DNA of 64,000 nt. Origin: Euleptes europaea (lineage: Eukaryota; Chordata; Lepidosauria; Squamata; Sphaerodactylidae). The position numbers were made by a program, and so were the translations under genes. The stretch lies in contig NC_079331.1 of assembly GCF_029931775.1 (NCBI RefSeq), positions 25,173,720 to 25,237,719 of the forward strand, given 5' to 3'. The notes under the pieces are model-generated. The model did not search any database. It worked only from the letters and a program-made list of their open reading frames with translations, and had not been told where the DNA came from. Positions 1-11,807 of the stretch are shown here, piece by piece; the stretch's first letter is position 1; the number at the start of each line of letters is the position of its first letter.

Positions 1-404
1 GGCTTCCTTTAGGAAGGAGCTCTGCTGCTGTAGACTTGATTTGGTTAGACAGGGTATATCCCACCTTTCCAGAGTCCTGTTCCAGACTGTTTACAAAATA
101 AAAACAATGAAACCAAGACCGTAAAATTTTGACCAGAGTTCCCCAGGGAGAATAGAGCGTATCCGGAGGTCTAAAAGGGTATCCATAATTCGGCTCTCAG
201 GCTAACCAGACCAGGACCATGGCTGTTCAAAGGGTGGAACCTTTCCATTAAAAGACTGGGTAAAAAGAAAGGGGCTGGCCTGGTACCGAGAAGACAGTAA
301 GCTGTGGGCTGGCTGGGGTTGCAATCCCCCTGAAGGGCAGCTTCATTGCTTGGCATTGAGGCCCATCTCCATGGCGCGTAGGGTCCTTTGTCAGCTTCAG
401 CTGA

Positions 405-921
405 TATGCCAGGAAACAGACAGTCAGCCGCTGGAGCTCTGTCAGCTCGGGGTGTGTGTCTGTGTGTGGATACAATCCCTGTAACTGGCCCCTGACAGTT
501 TGCTTGGCTGCCGTACTTTGAATTATTTTGGGTGCGGTGGAACACAGGCAGGATGGTGCTGCTGCAGTCGTCTTGTTTGTGGCTTCCTAAAGGCACCTGG
601 TTGGCCACTGTGTGAACAGACTGCTGGACTTGATGGGCCTTGGTCTGATCCAGCAGGGTCTTTCTTATGTTCTTATGCCAGCTGCAGCTGTCCCTCAGAT
701 GGTGTGATCTGGGGACAGTGGTCCTGGCTCCGATCGCATTCAGATTAGGTTGATGTAATGCACTTTTATGTGGGCCTGACCATGAAAACAGTCAGGAAAC
801 CCGTTGGTTCAAAGTACAGCAGCCACACAAACTGTCAGGGGCCGGTTACAGGGATTGTATCCACACACAGACACACACCCCGAGCTGAAAGAGCTGCAGC
901 GGCTGACCGTCTGTTTCCCGG
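405..921. repeat. Long inverted repeat, arms about 115 bp
   Basis: The left arm (about 408-522) and the right arm (about 808-921) are reverse complements with few mismatches. Both carry a GTGTGTGTCTGTGTGTGGATAC-like core (in one orientation or the other) and a CTGTCAGGGGCC-like segment. The spacer of about 285 bp contains a LINE-type 3' end. It is either two copies of one unknown interspersed repeat in opposite orientation or a fold-back element. Confidence 0.75.
533..677 (+). mobile_element. LINE-derived 3' end (CR1/L2 clade type)
   Basis: The segment reads through a tract with ACTGCTGGACTTGATGGGCC and GGTCTGATCCAGCAGG and ends in TTCTTATGTTCTTATG. I recognise this consensus as an abundant squamate retroposon 3' end, and short terminal repeats of this kind are typical of CR1/L2-clade LINEs. 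Only the 3' tail is present. Confidence 0.6.
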
Positions 922-1749
922 CTTGCGGTTTGGGGTACTTGAAAGGACGCTTTCTCCCCTGCTATCAGGCCCTGCCAGTTCAGCTCCTCTTCCCAAGGGC
1001 TTCTCTCTGCACCTTTGAACACAGAGGCCGGGTGGGAGGGGACCAGAGGCAGGGGTGGTCTGTCTTTGGAATGCTTCCCTGACACCTGCGCCACTCTCCT
1101 TGGTATCTCTCTTTATCCAGGCTTTTAACTGAAGGGTTCTACCTTTTTTTGCTGCTTTTGTGATCTGCTCCTATCCTGAAGACTATGTTCCAACTATCAT
1201 TTTATGCTGCTGCTGAATGTCATTTATGCTGTTTTTGTGGCTTGTTTTACTTTATTTCGTTGTTTTTACTATTTTATTGTTTTTATCTTGGGAACCACCT
1301 TGAGTAGAGGTCTCTTAAGTAGAACCATTTGCATTTTCTAATGAACAAATGAAGTACTGTAGGCACCCGGAGAGCCTGGGGGGGGTGCATTCCAAGGGCA
1401 AAAGGCCATGACTGCAAAGGCCCCATCTCTCACTGCCAGCACAGAGCGCAGGGTTTGGGAGGGAAATCTTTACTGCCTGGCTGGGCAGGATAGGAGGAGA
1501 TTTGATTTGGGAGAGGCCTGGTGATCGTGTGTCTGTTGAGGCCACTTCTCTCCCTCTTGGGACAGGAGTCAGGGATGGCGTCCCAGTTTTCCTAGCTCTC
1601 TGTGGACTTGTGCAGGTTCTGCCGTATGGGGAGGTGTATGTATGCCTCAGCGTCCAGTGTCCAGGAAAGGGGATGGGCTGCGGGAAGCATGGGCGAGGGT
1701 CTGCTAAGGTCACACAGGAAACATTAACTGCTGGCTCCATCCCTTGCAG

Positions 1750-4700
1750 TTCTATACCTGTGAGATGGTCCTGGAAGAAGAGGGAATCTACGGGGGTAAG
1801 TTTGGGGAGGGCTCTCAGGTGTCTGGTGTGGAGGATCAAAGCGGCAGGGAGAAGAATGAGCACCTTTGATCTGCACGTGGCATGGGGCAGTGACGGGCCC
1901 TGAGCTGGTGCCTGGCTTCCCAGCTTCCCTTTCCCCCAGCTCAGAGACTTCTGGGCAGTTTCTGAGGTGACGTCCAGCAGCAGAGCGCAGTTGTCCTCAA
2001 AGCCCCTCCTTGTCCCTCCAGATGTGACCTGGGACGAGTGGTCCTTTTACCTGCTCCCTTTGGATGATGACATCATCAGCATGGAGCTGCCCGAGTTCTT
2101 CCGTGACTCCTTCCTGGTCGGTCTGGAGGCCTTCCCCCCCCCCCTAGACCGGGCCGTTGCTCCTGGCTATCCCCGCCCACAGCGGGGTCACTGAGGGTCG
2201 GCTCTCAATACGAGGGCTCTCCAGAGGAGGCGGGTGGGGTGGCCGGCCCTGAAGCCGCTGCCTGTTGCTTTTGTGCCCCGGCAGGAAGGGAATCAGCGCT
2301 GGATCAGGACAGTGGCCCAGGCACTGCAGTTAATGAGCTCCCTCTTTGGACCGTTTACCAGGACCTACGGAATTGGCCGGTGTGCCAAGGTGTGGAATGG
2401 CAGGATATTAGGGGACTGTGGGAAGGGTGGGGCCCAAGTCTTGAAAAGCTGTATGTGTGCGGGGGGGGGGGGGGCACATGCCAGGTGGTGTGGGCAGCTG
2501 AGTGCTGTGGGCAGCAGCCTGTAAGGGTCTTGTGGGCAGCCCACTTGCCTGTCTCCACGTCAGCCTTCAGAGCTGGGGCAGGAAGGGGACTCATGCTCGG
2601 CAGAGAGCAGAGGCTGGATGGCTTCCTGCCTTCTGGCGCTCCTTCGACTGGTGCGGTGGGGGTTTGGTAGGAGGACACGGGGTTCAAGGTGACAGGCAGG
2701 ATTTGTTCTTCTCCCAGATGGTCCATGAAATCTGGCGTGAGGCAGCGGAGGAGAGCGAAGGTGACGGCACAGGCCGGAAGCCAGAGATTGGCCAAGTTTT
2801 CCTCATGGACAGAGGTAGGGGCTTGGGGGCTGGTGTGGGGCGGTGGAGTCTGGTCTGGAGAACCGGCTTTGTTTCCCCACTCCTACACATGAAGCCAGCT
2901 GGGTGACCTTGTTCTAGTCACACTCTCTCAGGCCCACCTACCTCACAGGGTGTCTGATGTGGGGAGGGGAAGGGAAGGTGATTGTAAGTCGGTTTGATTC
3001 TTCCTTAAGTGGTGGAGAAAGTCGGCGTATAAAAACTTTCACACACACACTCACACACGCACACACAGTGTTCCAACAGGGGCCAGAGTGTTTGGCCAGG
3101 AGAGCTGGCAGACGGAGGAGCTGCAGAAAGGGGGTTCGAGGGCAGGAGCAATGGGTGTTGGAGGACCAAGGGTGGCAATTCCCATGAGAGCCAGACGGAT
3201 GTGCCCGATGAAGCAAGCACCACTGTCTTTCTCAGCTGAGGCTGGGACCCCCAGGTGGTCAAGAGTCCTAGACTGGCCCTCTGGCTGAGCAGCGTGCAGG
3301 GCAGAAAGGTGGGGTGGGTGGCCCTGGCTGAAGGGCCTTCCCGTGTGAGGCCTTGCAGGAGGCAGGGGATCCACTGGACTGCTTTCTTTGCAGATGTGGA
3401 TTGCGTCACGGCCCTCTGCTCTCAGGTGGTGTATGAAGGCCTGGTGGATGACACATTCCGCATCAAGTGTGGTGAGTTTCCCAGCCCTGAGCCTCCCTGC
3501 CTGCCTCTGGGGCCAGTGGGGGTTGAGCTGCCCCCTGGGAGGGACACTTGGATGCTCAGCCAGAGGGCAGAGGCCACCTCCAAGCCAGGAATATTGGGGG
3601 TGGGGGAAACATCTTGGCTCATTTTCATTCTCTGTAGGGAGTGTGGACTTTGGTCCAGATGTCTCCTCCTCTGATCGGAGCATCAAAGTCCTGCTGAACG
3701 CCCAGGACAAGGTAAATCTGGCCCCAGCGCACACACACGCACACACCAGGCAAGCGGGGCTAGAAAGTGGAAGAACAGATGCCTGGTGATGACGGGGCCT
3801 CCCAGCGGAAGCTGTGGTTTCCTGAACTGGCAGCACCACTGAGGGTCTCCCTGTAGAGCAGGGGTGGGGAACCTTTTTCCTGCCAAGGGCCATTTGCGTA
3901 TTTATAACATCATTCAGGGGCCATACCAGACATAGATCTCCCGGCCGGGGGGGGGGAGGAGAGACTAGGGTTGCCAGGTCTCCAGCCACCACCTGGAGGT
4001 TGGCAACCCTAGCAGAGGCTATGCAGAAAAGGAAGGAAGGGGAGGGAGGGAACACATGAAGCTGCCTTCTACTGAATCAGACCCTTGGTCCATCAAAGTC
4101 AGTACTGTCTACTCAACCCGGCAGCGGCTCTCCAAGGTCTCAGGCTAGTCCCTTGAGCTGGAGATGACTGGGATTGCCTTGGATTTGGCGCTCTTTAGAT
4201 GCACATTTTCCCCATCTGAATTCTCAGAAATCTGCATGGGGACTTGCTTTCCCCCACCCAAATTCTTAAAATTCAAAAGCAAGCCCCCATGCAGAGTTTT
4301 GAGATTTCAGATGGGGAAAATGTGCATCTAAAGAGCTGCAAATCCAAGGCAAAACCTCCCGTGCGTAAATGGCCAGAGAGGGAAAGCTCCGAGAACATAC
4401 GGCGAAGTCAAAAGGCCTGCAGCTCGGTGGCGGGCGTTCAAAACCCACGAGCCACTCCGAACCCGACATGCCTGTGCCCGTGCCCGTCCCAAAGGTGGCT
4501 GCGGACCGCCCTGCCCCCCTTTCGACCCCACAGCTCGGCCGGCCCAAAACCTGTCAGTTCCGCTGCGAAAGCCACCGCCCACCGAGTCCACATGCAGCGC
4601 CTCACCCAAGACATACACAAACAAACAAACGGTCGAAGGCCCCTTGATCCCTGCACAGAGCAGGCACGCTCTCTCCCACCACCCCAGACAAGGAGCCTCC

Positions 4701-7700
4701 CTGACACGTAAGGAGGGCTGTGCACTCTCGCCCACCCCTTCCCCCTCGGAGGTTTCGCGCCATCGGCCCAATGGCCACCGCAAACGGGTGTTAATTTCTC
4801 AGCTGGCAGCAAAGGCAGGAGATGTGTGTGTCAGCCACGAGGAAACTTGCGTGCCCGCACGCTGCGGAGTCGAAGGGAACCACGTGGACGTTAACTCGCC
4901 CCTCCCCCCGCTCGAGCTCCGGCAGTTACTGTGCAGAAGGAGAGGGAGGGAGGGAGAGAGAAGCCTTCCCGATTCCTATGCACACACAGGGGCCCACCAA
5001 GCCAGCAGTGCAGCTAGCACGCAAGCTGGTGAGGCCCTGGCGGCACGAGTCACGGCCGCCCCCTCAGCATTAGGCCGTGGCGCAGGGGTGTGGCCAGTGG
5101 GGGGTCGAGCAGGGAGAGGGCTGTACAGGGGCCCAGTGAGCCGGCGGCGCGGCCAGCGCACAAGCCGGCGAGGCCCGGCGGCATGAGTCTTGGTTGCCCT
5201 AGCATGGTGCGGCCGAAGGAGCGCCCCGCCACACAGACACAGGCAAGCTGGGAAGGGGAGGAAGGTTCAGTGGCAGCATGCACTCCTGCCTCCCAGCAAA
5301 GCCCGAAGTGCCGAGAGGAGGCCCCGGCTAGCGACAGCTAGCTCCATGGAGCTCCGGGCCTCGGCAGGCGGGCCGTGGAGCTCCAGGCTTCTGCAGGCGG
5401 CCAGGGGCCGGATAAAATGAGCTTGCGGCCATTTCCGGCCCGCGGGCCGGAGGTTCCCCACCCCTGCTGTAGAGAGGGGTGCTGGGGGTCTTGGTGAATA
5501 ATTAAGCCGGTGCTTCCTTTATTCTCTGCCTTTCTCCCCAGTGGTGACCCCAAAGTGACTTTACGACGTTCTCCTCTCCTCCATTTTATCCTCCCAACCA
5601 ACCATTGAGGTCGATTAGGCGGAGAGTGGGTGTGGCGGGCCCACCTGGTCACCCAGCAAGCGGCCGTGGCAGAGTGGGAATTCGAACCTGGGTCTCCTGG
5701 ATCCTAGCCTGACCCTCCAACCACTGCCCCACATGTGTCTCCACAGGTGTTCAACAAGATCCGCAATGAGCACTTCTCCAGCGTTTTTGGCTTCCTGAGC
5801 CAGAAGGCACGAAACCTGCAGGCACAGTACGATGTAAGCGATCAGGGGGGCGGGGGGAGCAGGCAAGTGGGAGGTGGGCCATGAGGAGGGGGGAGCAGCC
5901 CCTGGGCTGCCTGATGGTGAGATGCGCTCTCCCCTTGCAGCGACGTCGTGGGATGGATATCAAGCAGATGAAGAACTTTGTGTCCCAAGAGCTGAAGGGC
6001 TTGAAGCAAGAGCATCGCCTGCTGAGCCTGCGTAGGTCTCTCCCTCCTCTCCCTTCCTTCCTCCTCTGGACTGGTGGCGGGGGGGACGAGGTTGCATTTA
6101 AGGTGGATGAACAGGAGCAGCCGGGGGGGGGGGGGGGGAGAATCAAGGCATCGCAGACCTAACTGCACAGCCCTCGTTGCACCTGCAGATATTGGCGCCT
6201 GTGAATCCATCATGAAGAAGAAAACCAAACAGGATTTCCAGGAACTGCTGAAGACGGAGCACGGTAAGCTCAGCACGTCTCCTCCTACACGCACGCACGC
6301 CCACACTCTTGCTTCCCTAGCCTCTTTGGGGTCTAGCTTATTTTCAGGCAGGCAGAATTCCTGGCATATGAACACTGATGTCAGAGGTGAGAGTTTGTGG
6401 CTTCATTCTTCACCTTGTCTCTTCCACCAATGGGGAATGTGCACATTTTCCAGTGCCCCTCAGGACTTCATGGCATCCCTGGGAACTGTAGGGCTGTCCC
6501 GCTCTCACCTGCTTGATTTTAACGTGAAGAGCACTTTGAATCGGGGAGACAGAGATATGTTATCCCCCCCCCCTTGTGGGAGCTTGCTTCACTGTTCCCT
6601 CCAGCCTCTGCAAAGGTTGGGGGGCTTGTGGCCTTCCCTCTGAAGGCTGCTGAATGTTGTAAGTTTGTGGGATACCTTTGTGGAATTTCCGCCCAACAAT
6701 GCTTCTCCAAATACACCTCTGCTTCTTGCTACGCTCTTCCTCCCCATAGAAGTGGGGCAGCTCCTCAGTATTTGGAGGAGCGGCTTGAGATGAAAAGGGG
6801 AAGATGCTGGCCTGAGCACAAACCACAAGAATTTCCAAACAAGTCCACTCAGTTAGGGTCTGGAGTTCATGCCCAGGCTTCCTCTTGGCAGTGCCGGCAA
6901 CTGGAAAGTTGCGCCTCCACCAGGGTTGTGCCAGGGCAGTGCCACAGAGCAGAGCTTCTTGGTGCAGCCTTTGAGTGCTGGCCCCAAAGAACCAGCAATA
7001 GCCAGCTACGGCTTCTTTGCAAGGTGGCTGGTGAACAGAACGGTCTGCGCTGGAATCTCCTTTAGACTCTGCTGGGTGCAGTTCTTGGGGCAAATGCCAA
7101 TTGATTTCAACTGAGAATGCCAGCCAAGGGACATGGAGCGGTTCCGTCCGTCACCCACTCTCGGCAGCCTTGCAGAGTTAGGAGAAGCTGGCAGCTTTGT
7201 AACAAATGCCCTCATGGAAGACTGGCTGTGCGCCAGCCCTTTGTGAAGAAACCATCACAGGATCCTTCTGACTTGTGTAAGGATAGGTTGGTCCCAGGCG
7301 GGGGTGGGGGGAGGCAGAGGACTCCAGAGAGGAGTTGTCAGGTACTCTTGGATGAAGCAGATGGTTTGGCTGCAGGACTGAACCTGCTGTGCCTGCCTAA
7401 GTTTTCCATGAGGGAGGCCGGGATGATTCTGGACCGCTCAGCAGCTACGGTCTTTCTGGGCTCTCTTCCTAGGTGGGTGGGATCTGAGCAGCATGTTGCT
7501 AAAAATCAGCAAAAACAGATGAAAACAAAACCTTTGGCTGGACAAATCATAGAGTCCAGTGTATAACTCAAGAAAACACCTGAGTGCAAAGCTGTATGTT
7601 TACTTGGGGCTGGAAGGTCAGCAGAGGAGCACTCTCAGGGGGCAGACGTTGGGGCCGCTGGACAGAGAAAGTGCCGCAGTTTGTGGCCACCCACCTGACT

Positions 7701-10598
7701 TCAGGGGCAAATCAGCAGCCAGCGAGGCCATACGTGGCCCCTGTTCTTGTCCCAGCCAATAATATCCCTGCTGCATTGCGTATCAATGGACTCCTCTGTC
7801 CTGTTTGAAAGGAAGCCCCGTATGGAGCATGTTGCTGTTATCTAACCTGGAAGATCCGCGTGTGGATAACTGTCCAAACCCCTTGCCGAAAACAAGTGCT
7901 GACTGTCATGGACCCTCTTTTGGAACAGTTCCAGAATAGTTCGTGGCGGAAGTAGACAGCAAAAGCTGTCATTCTTCTGGGGAACAGGAAGAACGTTAGA
8001 GAGGAGCTAATCTTTCTGCAGGGCCTTTCCTGCCCCTCTAGACTGAGAAGCAGCCTCAGAGCTCTTTCTGGTCCCTTGAGGAAGGCACCTGCCATCTTCC
8101 AGCATGGTTGTTGGCAGGAGCATTGCTGGCAGACAGATGGACAGGGTGCCCTGCCTTTTGAGGCCAGGCCTGAGTTCTGGTGGGGCTGGAGGGTGCTGGA
8201 GACACACACACACCCCCGTTGTGGGGCCTGTTGGGAGGTGGCCCCGGCTTTGACCTCAGTTCCCTCCTGCAGCACTTCTGGAAGGGTTTGATATCCGGGA
8301 GAGCATCAATTTCATCGAAGAGCACATCGACCGGCAGGTGAGGCCAGGCCAGCGGGTGGGGAGAACCATGGCAGGGGAAAGGGCTGGGGGGTCGAATAGT
8401 ACACTCACCCCCCTTCACCTATTGGGCAGGTCTCCCCCATTGAGAGCCTGCGTCTGCTGTGCCTGCTGTCCATCACCGAGAATGGTAGGTGCCATTTTGT
8501 GGGCGGGTGCCTCGGGAGCACGCCAGCTGCACCTGTCTGTGCCTTGACCTCTCGGCGTGTGTCCGGCTGCTCTAGGACTGGCCGCCAAGGACTACCGCTC
8601 CCTCAAAGCCCAGTACCTGCAGGTGAGGGGGCTGGGGGAGGCGGCAGGATCTATTCCTCCTTGGTGAGGGGCTGGGCACGGTCTCTTCTGGAGTCCCCCT
8701 CCTGCGGCTGGGCCATCATCCTGGGATGGCCCTCCTGCAGCCCACCCTTCCTGTGTGTCGCATTCTCCTTCCCTGTGTTCCTGTGGTGTGCCTGTATTTT
8801 GCACATCCCGTTTCTACCCTTCCCACCAGAGCTATGGACCAGAGCACTTGCTGACCTTTCACAACCTCAAGCGCATGGGGCTGCTGACGGAGCAGGTCCC
8901 TGGGGAGACCCTCACGGTCGTAGAAAGCAAAGTCAGCAAGCTGGTCACTGACCGAGCTGCAGGTGAGGGCGGGGGAGGCTGGAGGGAGGAAGGGCGGCTT
9001 TCTGCTCAAGCGGCTGAAGTCCTGCAAGAGGCACCAGAGGCAGCCCTTCACCAGAGACTCTGCCCGGGAGCTTCCTGTTGTCTGTGCCCGGTTCTGATCT
9101 CCTTCCCCTTTGCTCTTGTCTTCCAGGGAAGCTCTCGGACGCCTTCAGTTCTCTGGCCAGGAGGAGTCACTTCCGAGCCATCAGCAAGAAGTTGGGGCTG
9201 GTGGGTACCAGGGTGGGGAAGAGGGGCCCTGGTGGGAGCGGCCACTGTGGATTGATGCTCCTCTTCCCCCCTCCCCCAGATCCCACGCGTGGCTGGAGAG
9301 TACGATTTGAAAGCGCCCCGGGACATGGCCTACGTCTTCAGCGGTGCCTACACCCCACTGAGTTGCAAGATAGTTGAGCAGGTGCCTGCCAGGACTCCTG
9401 CCGGCAAGGGCTCTCTGTTCTCTTGCCGGTGTTTGGGTGTGGGGGAGGCCGAAGCGCCCCCTGGCACCACCGGTCTGATTCTTGTCTGTCTGCCCGCCTG
9501 CCAGGTCCTGGAGCGCCGGAGCTGGCTGGGCCTGGAGGAGGTGGTGCGCCTGCTGAGCGGGAGCGAGTTCGTTGCCACAGGCGAGTACCTTGCTCCTGCC
9601 CTTCCCCCTTGCGGTCCTGGCACGGGCCGGAGTTCTGGTACCTGACCCCATGAGAGAGGGCCCAGCGGCAAAAGCGTGGTATGGTCTGTTAGGGCTAAGC
9701 CAGTGGAAGCAGGTTTTTTTTTTAATTGCTTACAATATTCATGGAAGGTATTTTTTCACAATTTAAAGACACAAACAATCCGTACAAAATAAAAATAGGT
9801 CTAAATTAATTGTTTAAAAATTCAAATTAGGCCTGGAGTCCCACACTAGTCCCCTGAGTTGTTCCCCCACTATCAGGACCTCTCCTGCCTTGTTTCCTGC
9901 TCAAGTAGTCGGTGACGAAATCCTGTCTCTTCCACATTTCTCCTGCATCTGATCAGGAAGAGAACTCGAGAGTGGTCTGTCCTCAGAGGCAGATGGCATT
10001 GCATTCCATAGCTCCAGCTTGCCTGACCTCTTATCTTTAGTGTCAGGTAGATGATAAAACCACGGGGGCTAACCTGACCACTGAGGAGCCCAAAGGATGG
10101 TTTCCAGAGCCACCCTCAAGCAAGGCCCCCGGCGGCTTGCTGCTTACTGATGTGTGTGCACTTTGTCATGGCCCCAGACACAGCAGCAGAGGAGAATGCT
10201 TGCGACTCCCAGCGTATCATCCTGGCTGTCTTCTTGGGGGGATGCACCTTCTCAGAAATCTCTGCACTCCGCTTCCTGGGCAAAGAAAGAGGTACTGAGC
10301 AGAGCAGAGCCAGTTGCTGGGGGGAAGGGCATTGGATCTGCACCTTTCCGAACTGGCATGTTTTGCAAAGCTCATTTGCTGATGCCGAAAACAGTTTTGA
10401 GAACTGCCTGGTTTGTTCATGGCTGCCTCTGGAAGGGGCGGGTGGGCGGTGGTTCCAGCCAGATGCTCATCAGACTGGGTTTGCTTTGCACTTCTCTCCC
10501 CTTCCTTGCTCCTTTTAGGGCTCAGGTTTGTGTTCCTGACCACAGCCATCACTAACAGCGCGCGATTGCTGGAATCCATGATAGAGACCAGGACGTGA
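1750..10598 (+). CDS. VPS33B: VPS33B, Sec1/Munc18-family endosomal trafficking protein (3' 18 exons)
   Basis: Coding exons seen: 1750-1795, 2022-2116, 2285-2389, 2718-2814, 3394-3471, 3638-3711, 5747-5833, 5941-6031, 6189-6263, 8273-8337, 8430-8484, 8576-8622, 8830-8962, 9127-9200, 9280-9381, 9505-9580, 10178-10291, 10519-10598. They total 1494 nt, giving 497 residues plus TGA, all in phase. The product matches human VPS33B (617 aa) from about residue 120 to the end. Landmarks are [73 protein letters not shown] and [17 protein letters not shown]. The family binds SNAREs. VPS33B pairs with VIPAS39 in late endosome, alpha-granule and apical-membrane trafficking, and human loss causes ARC syndrome. 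The 5' exons lie before the window. The intron after 2116 has a weak GTCGGT donor, and the intron 9581-10177 appears to be GC-AG. The ORF looks intact. Confidence 0.96.
2875..3050 (+). mobile_element. tRNA-derived SINE, 5'-truncated
   Basis: The sequence runs AGCTGGGTGACCTTG, TCTCTCAGGCCCACCTACCTCACAGGG and AAGTCGGCGTATAAAAAC and then enters a CA-rich tail. This is the 3' part of the common squamate SINE whose full copies begin with a tRNA-like box, compare 45638-45852. It lies in a VPS33B intron. Confidence 0.6.
4053..4145 (+). mobile_element. Retroposon fragment inside the hAT element
   Basis: The fragment contains CTGAATCAGACCCTTGGTCC followed by a TCAGTACTGTCTAC-type and CAGCGGCTCTCCA-type run, which I recognise from an abundant reptile interspersed repeat. 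No tail or target duplication is clear. Confidence 0.5.
4175..4351. repeat. Long hairpin, 76-bp arms with 25-bp loop
   Basis: Arm 4175-4250 is nearly the reverse complement of arm 4276-4351, at roughly 90% by eye. The shared core is CAGATGGGGAAAATGTGCAT. The short loop means the single strand would fold readily. It sits inside the hAT element. Confidence 0.85.
5500..5740 (-). mobile_element. tRNA-derived SINE (reverse orientation)
   Basis: Read on the minus strand, a tRNA-like head with GTTCGAA box B is followed by a GGTGACC-type run, a CAACCA-type segment and GGGGAGAAAGGCAG. The same family occurs at 39405, 45638 and 48350. It ends only a few bases before VPS33B exon 5747-5833 and so supplies part of the intron 3' end. 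Confidence 0.65.
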
Positions 10599-10858
10599 GG
10601 AGCCTGGGGGCGCCTTTGGCCTGGCCTTCCGCCTCATAAGAAAGGAGCGTGCAGATCGCCCTCTCTCGGGCACGCTGCTTGAACCTTAGGCTGCCCTGGG
10701 AAGGGGCCTCTCAGGGTGGAGACCGCACCTTGTCCTGTGAGGAGTGACACGCATCTGCCTGCTTCCAGCGCGGGGACTCTTACTCCCTGCTCCAGTTTCC
10801 CAGCCGGCAGCAGGAGGGAAGGTGCAGCGTCTGAGTTGGTAGTCCACTTTGTCATCAG

Positions 10859-10864
10859 AATAAA
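10859..10864 (+). terminator. VPS33B: Poly(A) signal of VPS33B
   Basis: An AATAAA hexamer lies 261 bp after the VPS33B stop codon and is followed by a GT-rich stretch (GTTGTGAAG, TGTTTGTTTC). It is the first canonical hexamer on this strand after the stop. Confidence 0.75.
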
Positions 10865-11807
10865 CAGTTGTGAAGTCTGCCATGTTTGTTTCTTCCTTGG
10901 TTGGGGAAATGAACAATCAACCTGAAAAATTGAGGCTGAAATGGAGCCACAGGGAATGGGGAAGGGAATGGGGGGGGGGCAGTTGTAGTGAAGGCAGCGA
11001 AAAAGGCTTCTGAGCTCCAGGCCTGGCATGAACAAGGCTGCACCGGAAGGAAATCCTGGTTGCGGCTACACTGAGGTGGCCCAAACCTTCCTACGGGTTC
11101 AGGAGGCGAGGCTGGGGGCTACAGACGTGCCTTCTGGGACTCTGAGACTCTTGTGCTGCCTGTCCAACCATAGCCCTCTCTGCACAAAGCCACAGAAGAG
11201 TCAGGCTGCTTTGTTTCCCTGACGGAGAAGCTCCTCGGGCGGGCATTCCCTTCCTCTTGAGCCCCAGTGGCTTAGAGTGCTGAGCTTTAAGTGAGTGAAG
11301 CTGCAGCTGCCCAGAGCAGGGCTTGTACCAAGCGCCACCAGAGAAAAGGTTCCCCGCCAAGCGGGTTCTTGGGCTTGCCTGTAGGCACAGCATCAGAATG
11401 CCTCTAGGGTGAGCAGGAACGGAATGTGGGGAAAGCTCTGAGTGCCCCATCTCATCTGGAAAGCAGGAGGGGGAGCTGGGGACCAGCAGTTCTGTTGCTT
11501 GCTTAGCCTGCTTTGCCTTTTGTGGACAATCTGCAATTCGAAAGCTGGGCAGAGATCCCAGGAAGCTGGGGAGAACCGGATGGCTGGCTCTGGGCCAGGG
11601 TGTTTGGGCCTCTCTGCCCTTCTTCCCCACCATCATAGGAGCGCCACAAGTGGGGGAGGCTGCTTCCTCTCGGGACCACTGCTTGGGTTTTCTGCCAAGG
11701 CATCTGGGGGGAGGGAGGGCCCAAAATGGAGCTCTCTGGGTGTCGGGGGGTGGGGGAAGGCTCTGACTGCCAACTGCAGCTGCTGGCTCCTTTTCCCCCT
11801 GCAGCCA

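Larger units (their letters stand above)
1..1749 (+). other. VPS33B: VPS33B intron, 5' edge of window
   Basis: No coding exon is recognisable here. The first recognisable VPS33B exon starts at 1750 and corresponds to about residue 120 of the human protein, so this stretch is inferred to be intron and about five 5' exons lie before the window. It contains a long inverted repeat (405-921) and a LINE-type 3' end (533-677). The remainder shows nothing I can name. Confidence 0.6.
3859..5466. mobile_element. Non-autonomous hAT DNA transposon with intact ends
   Basis: The element has perfect 16-bp terminal inverted repeats, CAGGGGTGGGGAACCT at 3859 and its reverse complement ending at 5466. It is flanked by an identical 8-bp target duplication CTGTAGAG (3851-3858 and 5467-5474). 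An 8-bp duplication and CAGGGGT-type ends define the hAT superfamily. No transposase frame is recognisable in the 1.6 kb. The interior carries a short palindromic fragment (about 3966-4014), a SINE fragment (4053-4145) and a strong hairpin (4175-4351), so it is a composite. It lies in the VPS33B intron 3712-5746. Confidence 0.88.

Noticed and set aside
3040-3068. CRISPR-like alternation of CA repeats here and at 23984, 39265 and 62515
   Set aside because: Simple CA microsatellites in a vertebrate genome; no spacer structure.
3051-4055. 334-codon minus-strand open frame in VPS33B
   Set aside because: It spans three VPS33B exons and a transposon end in antisense, with no recognisable protein.
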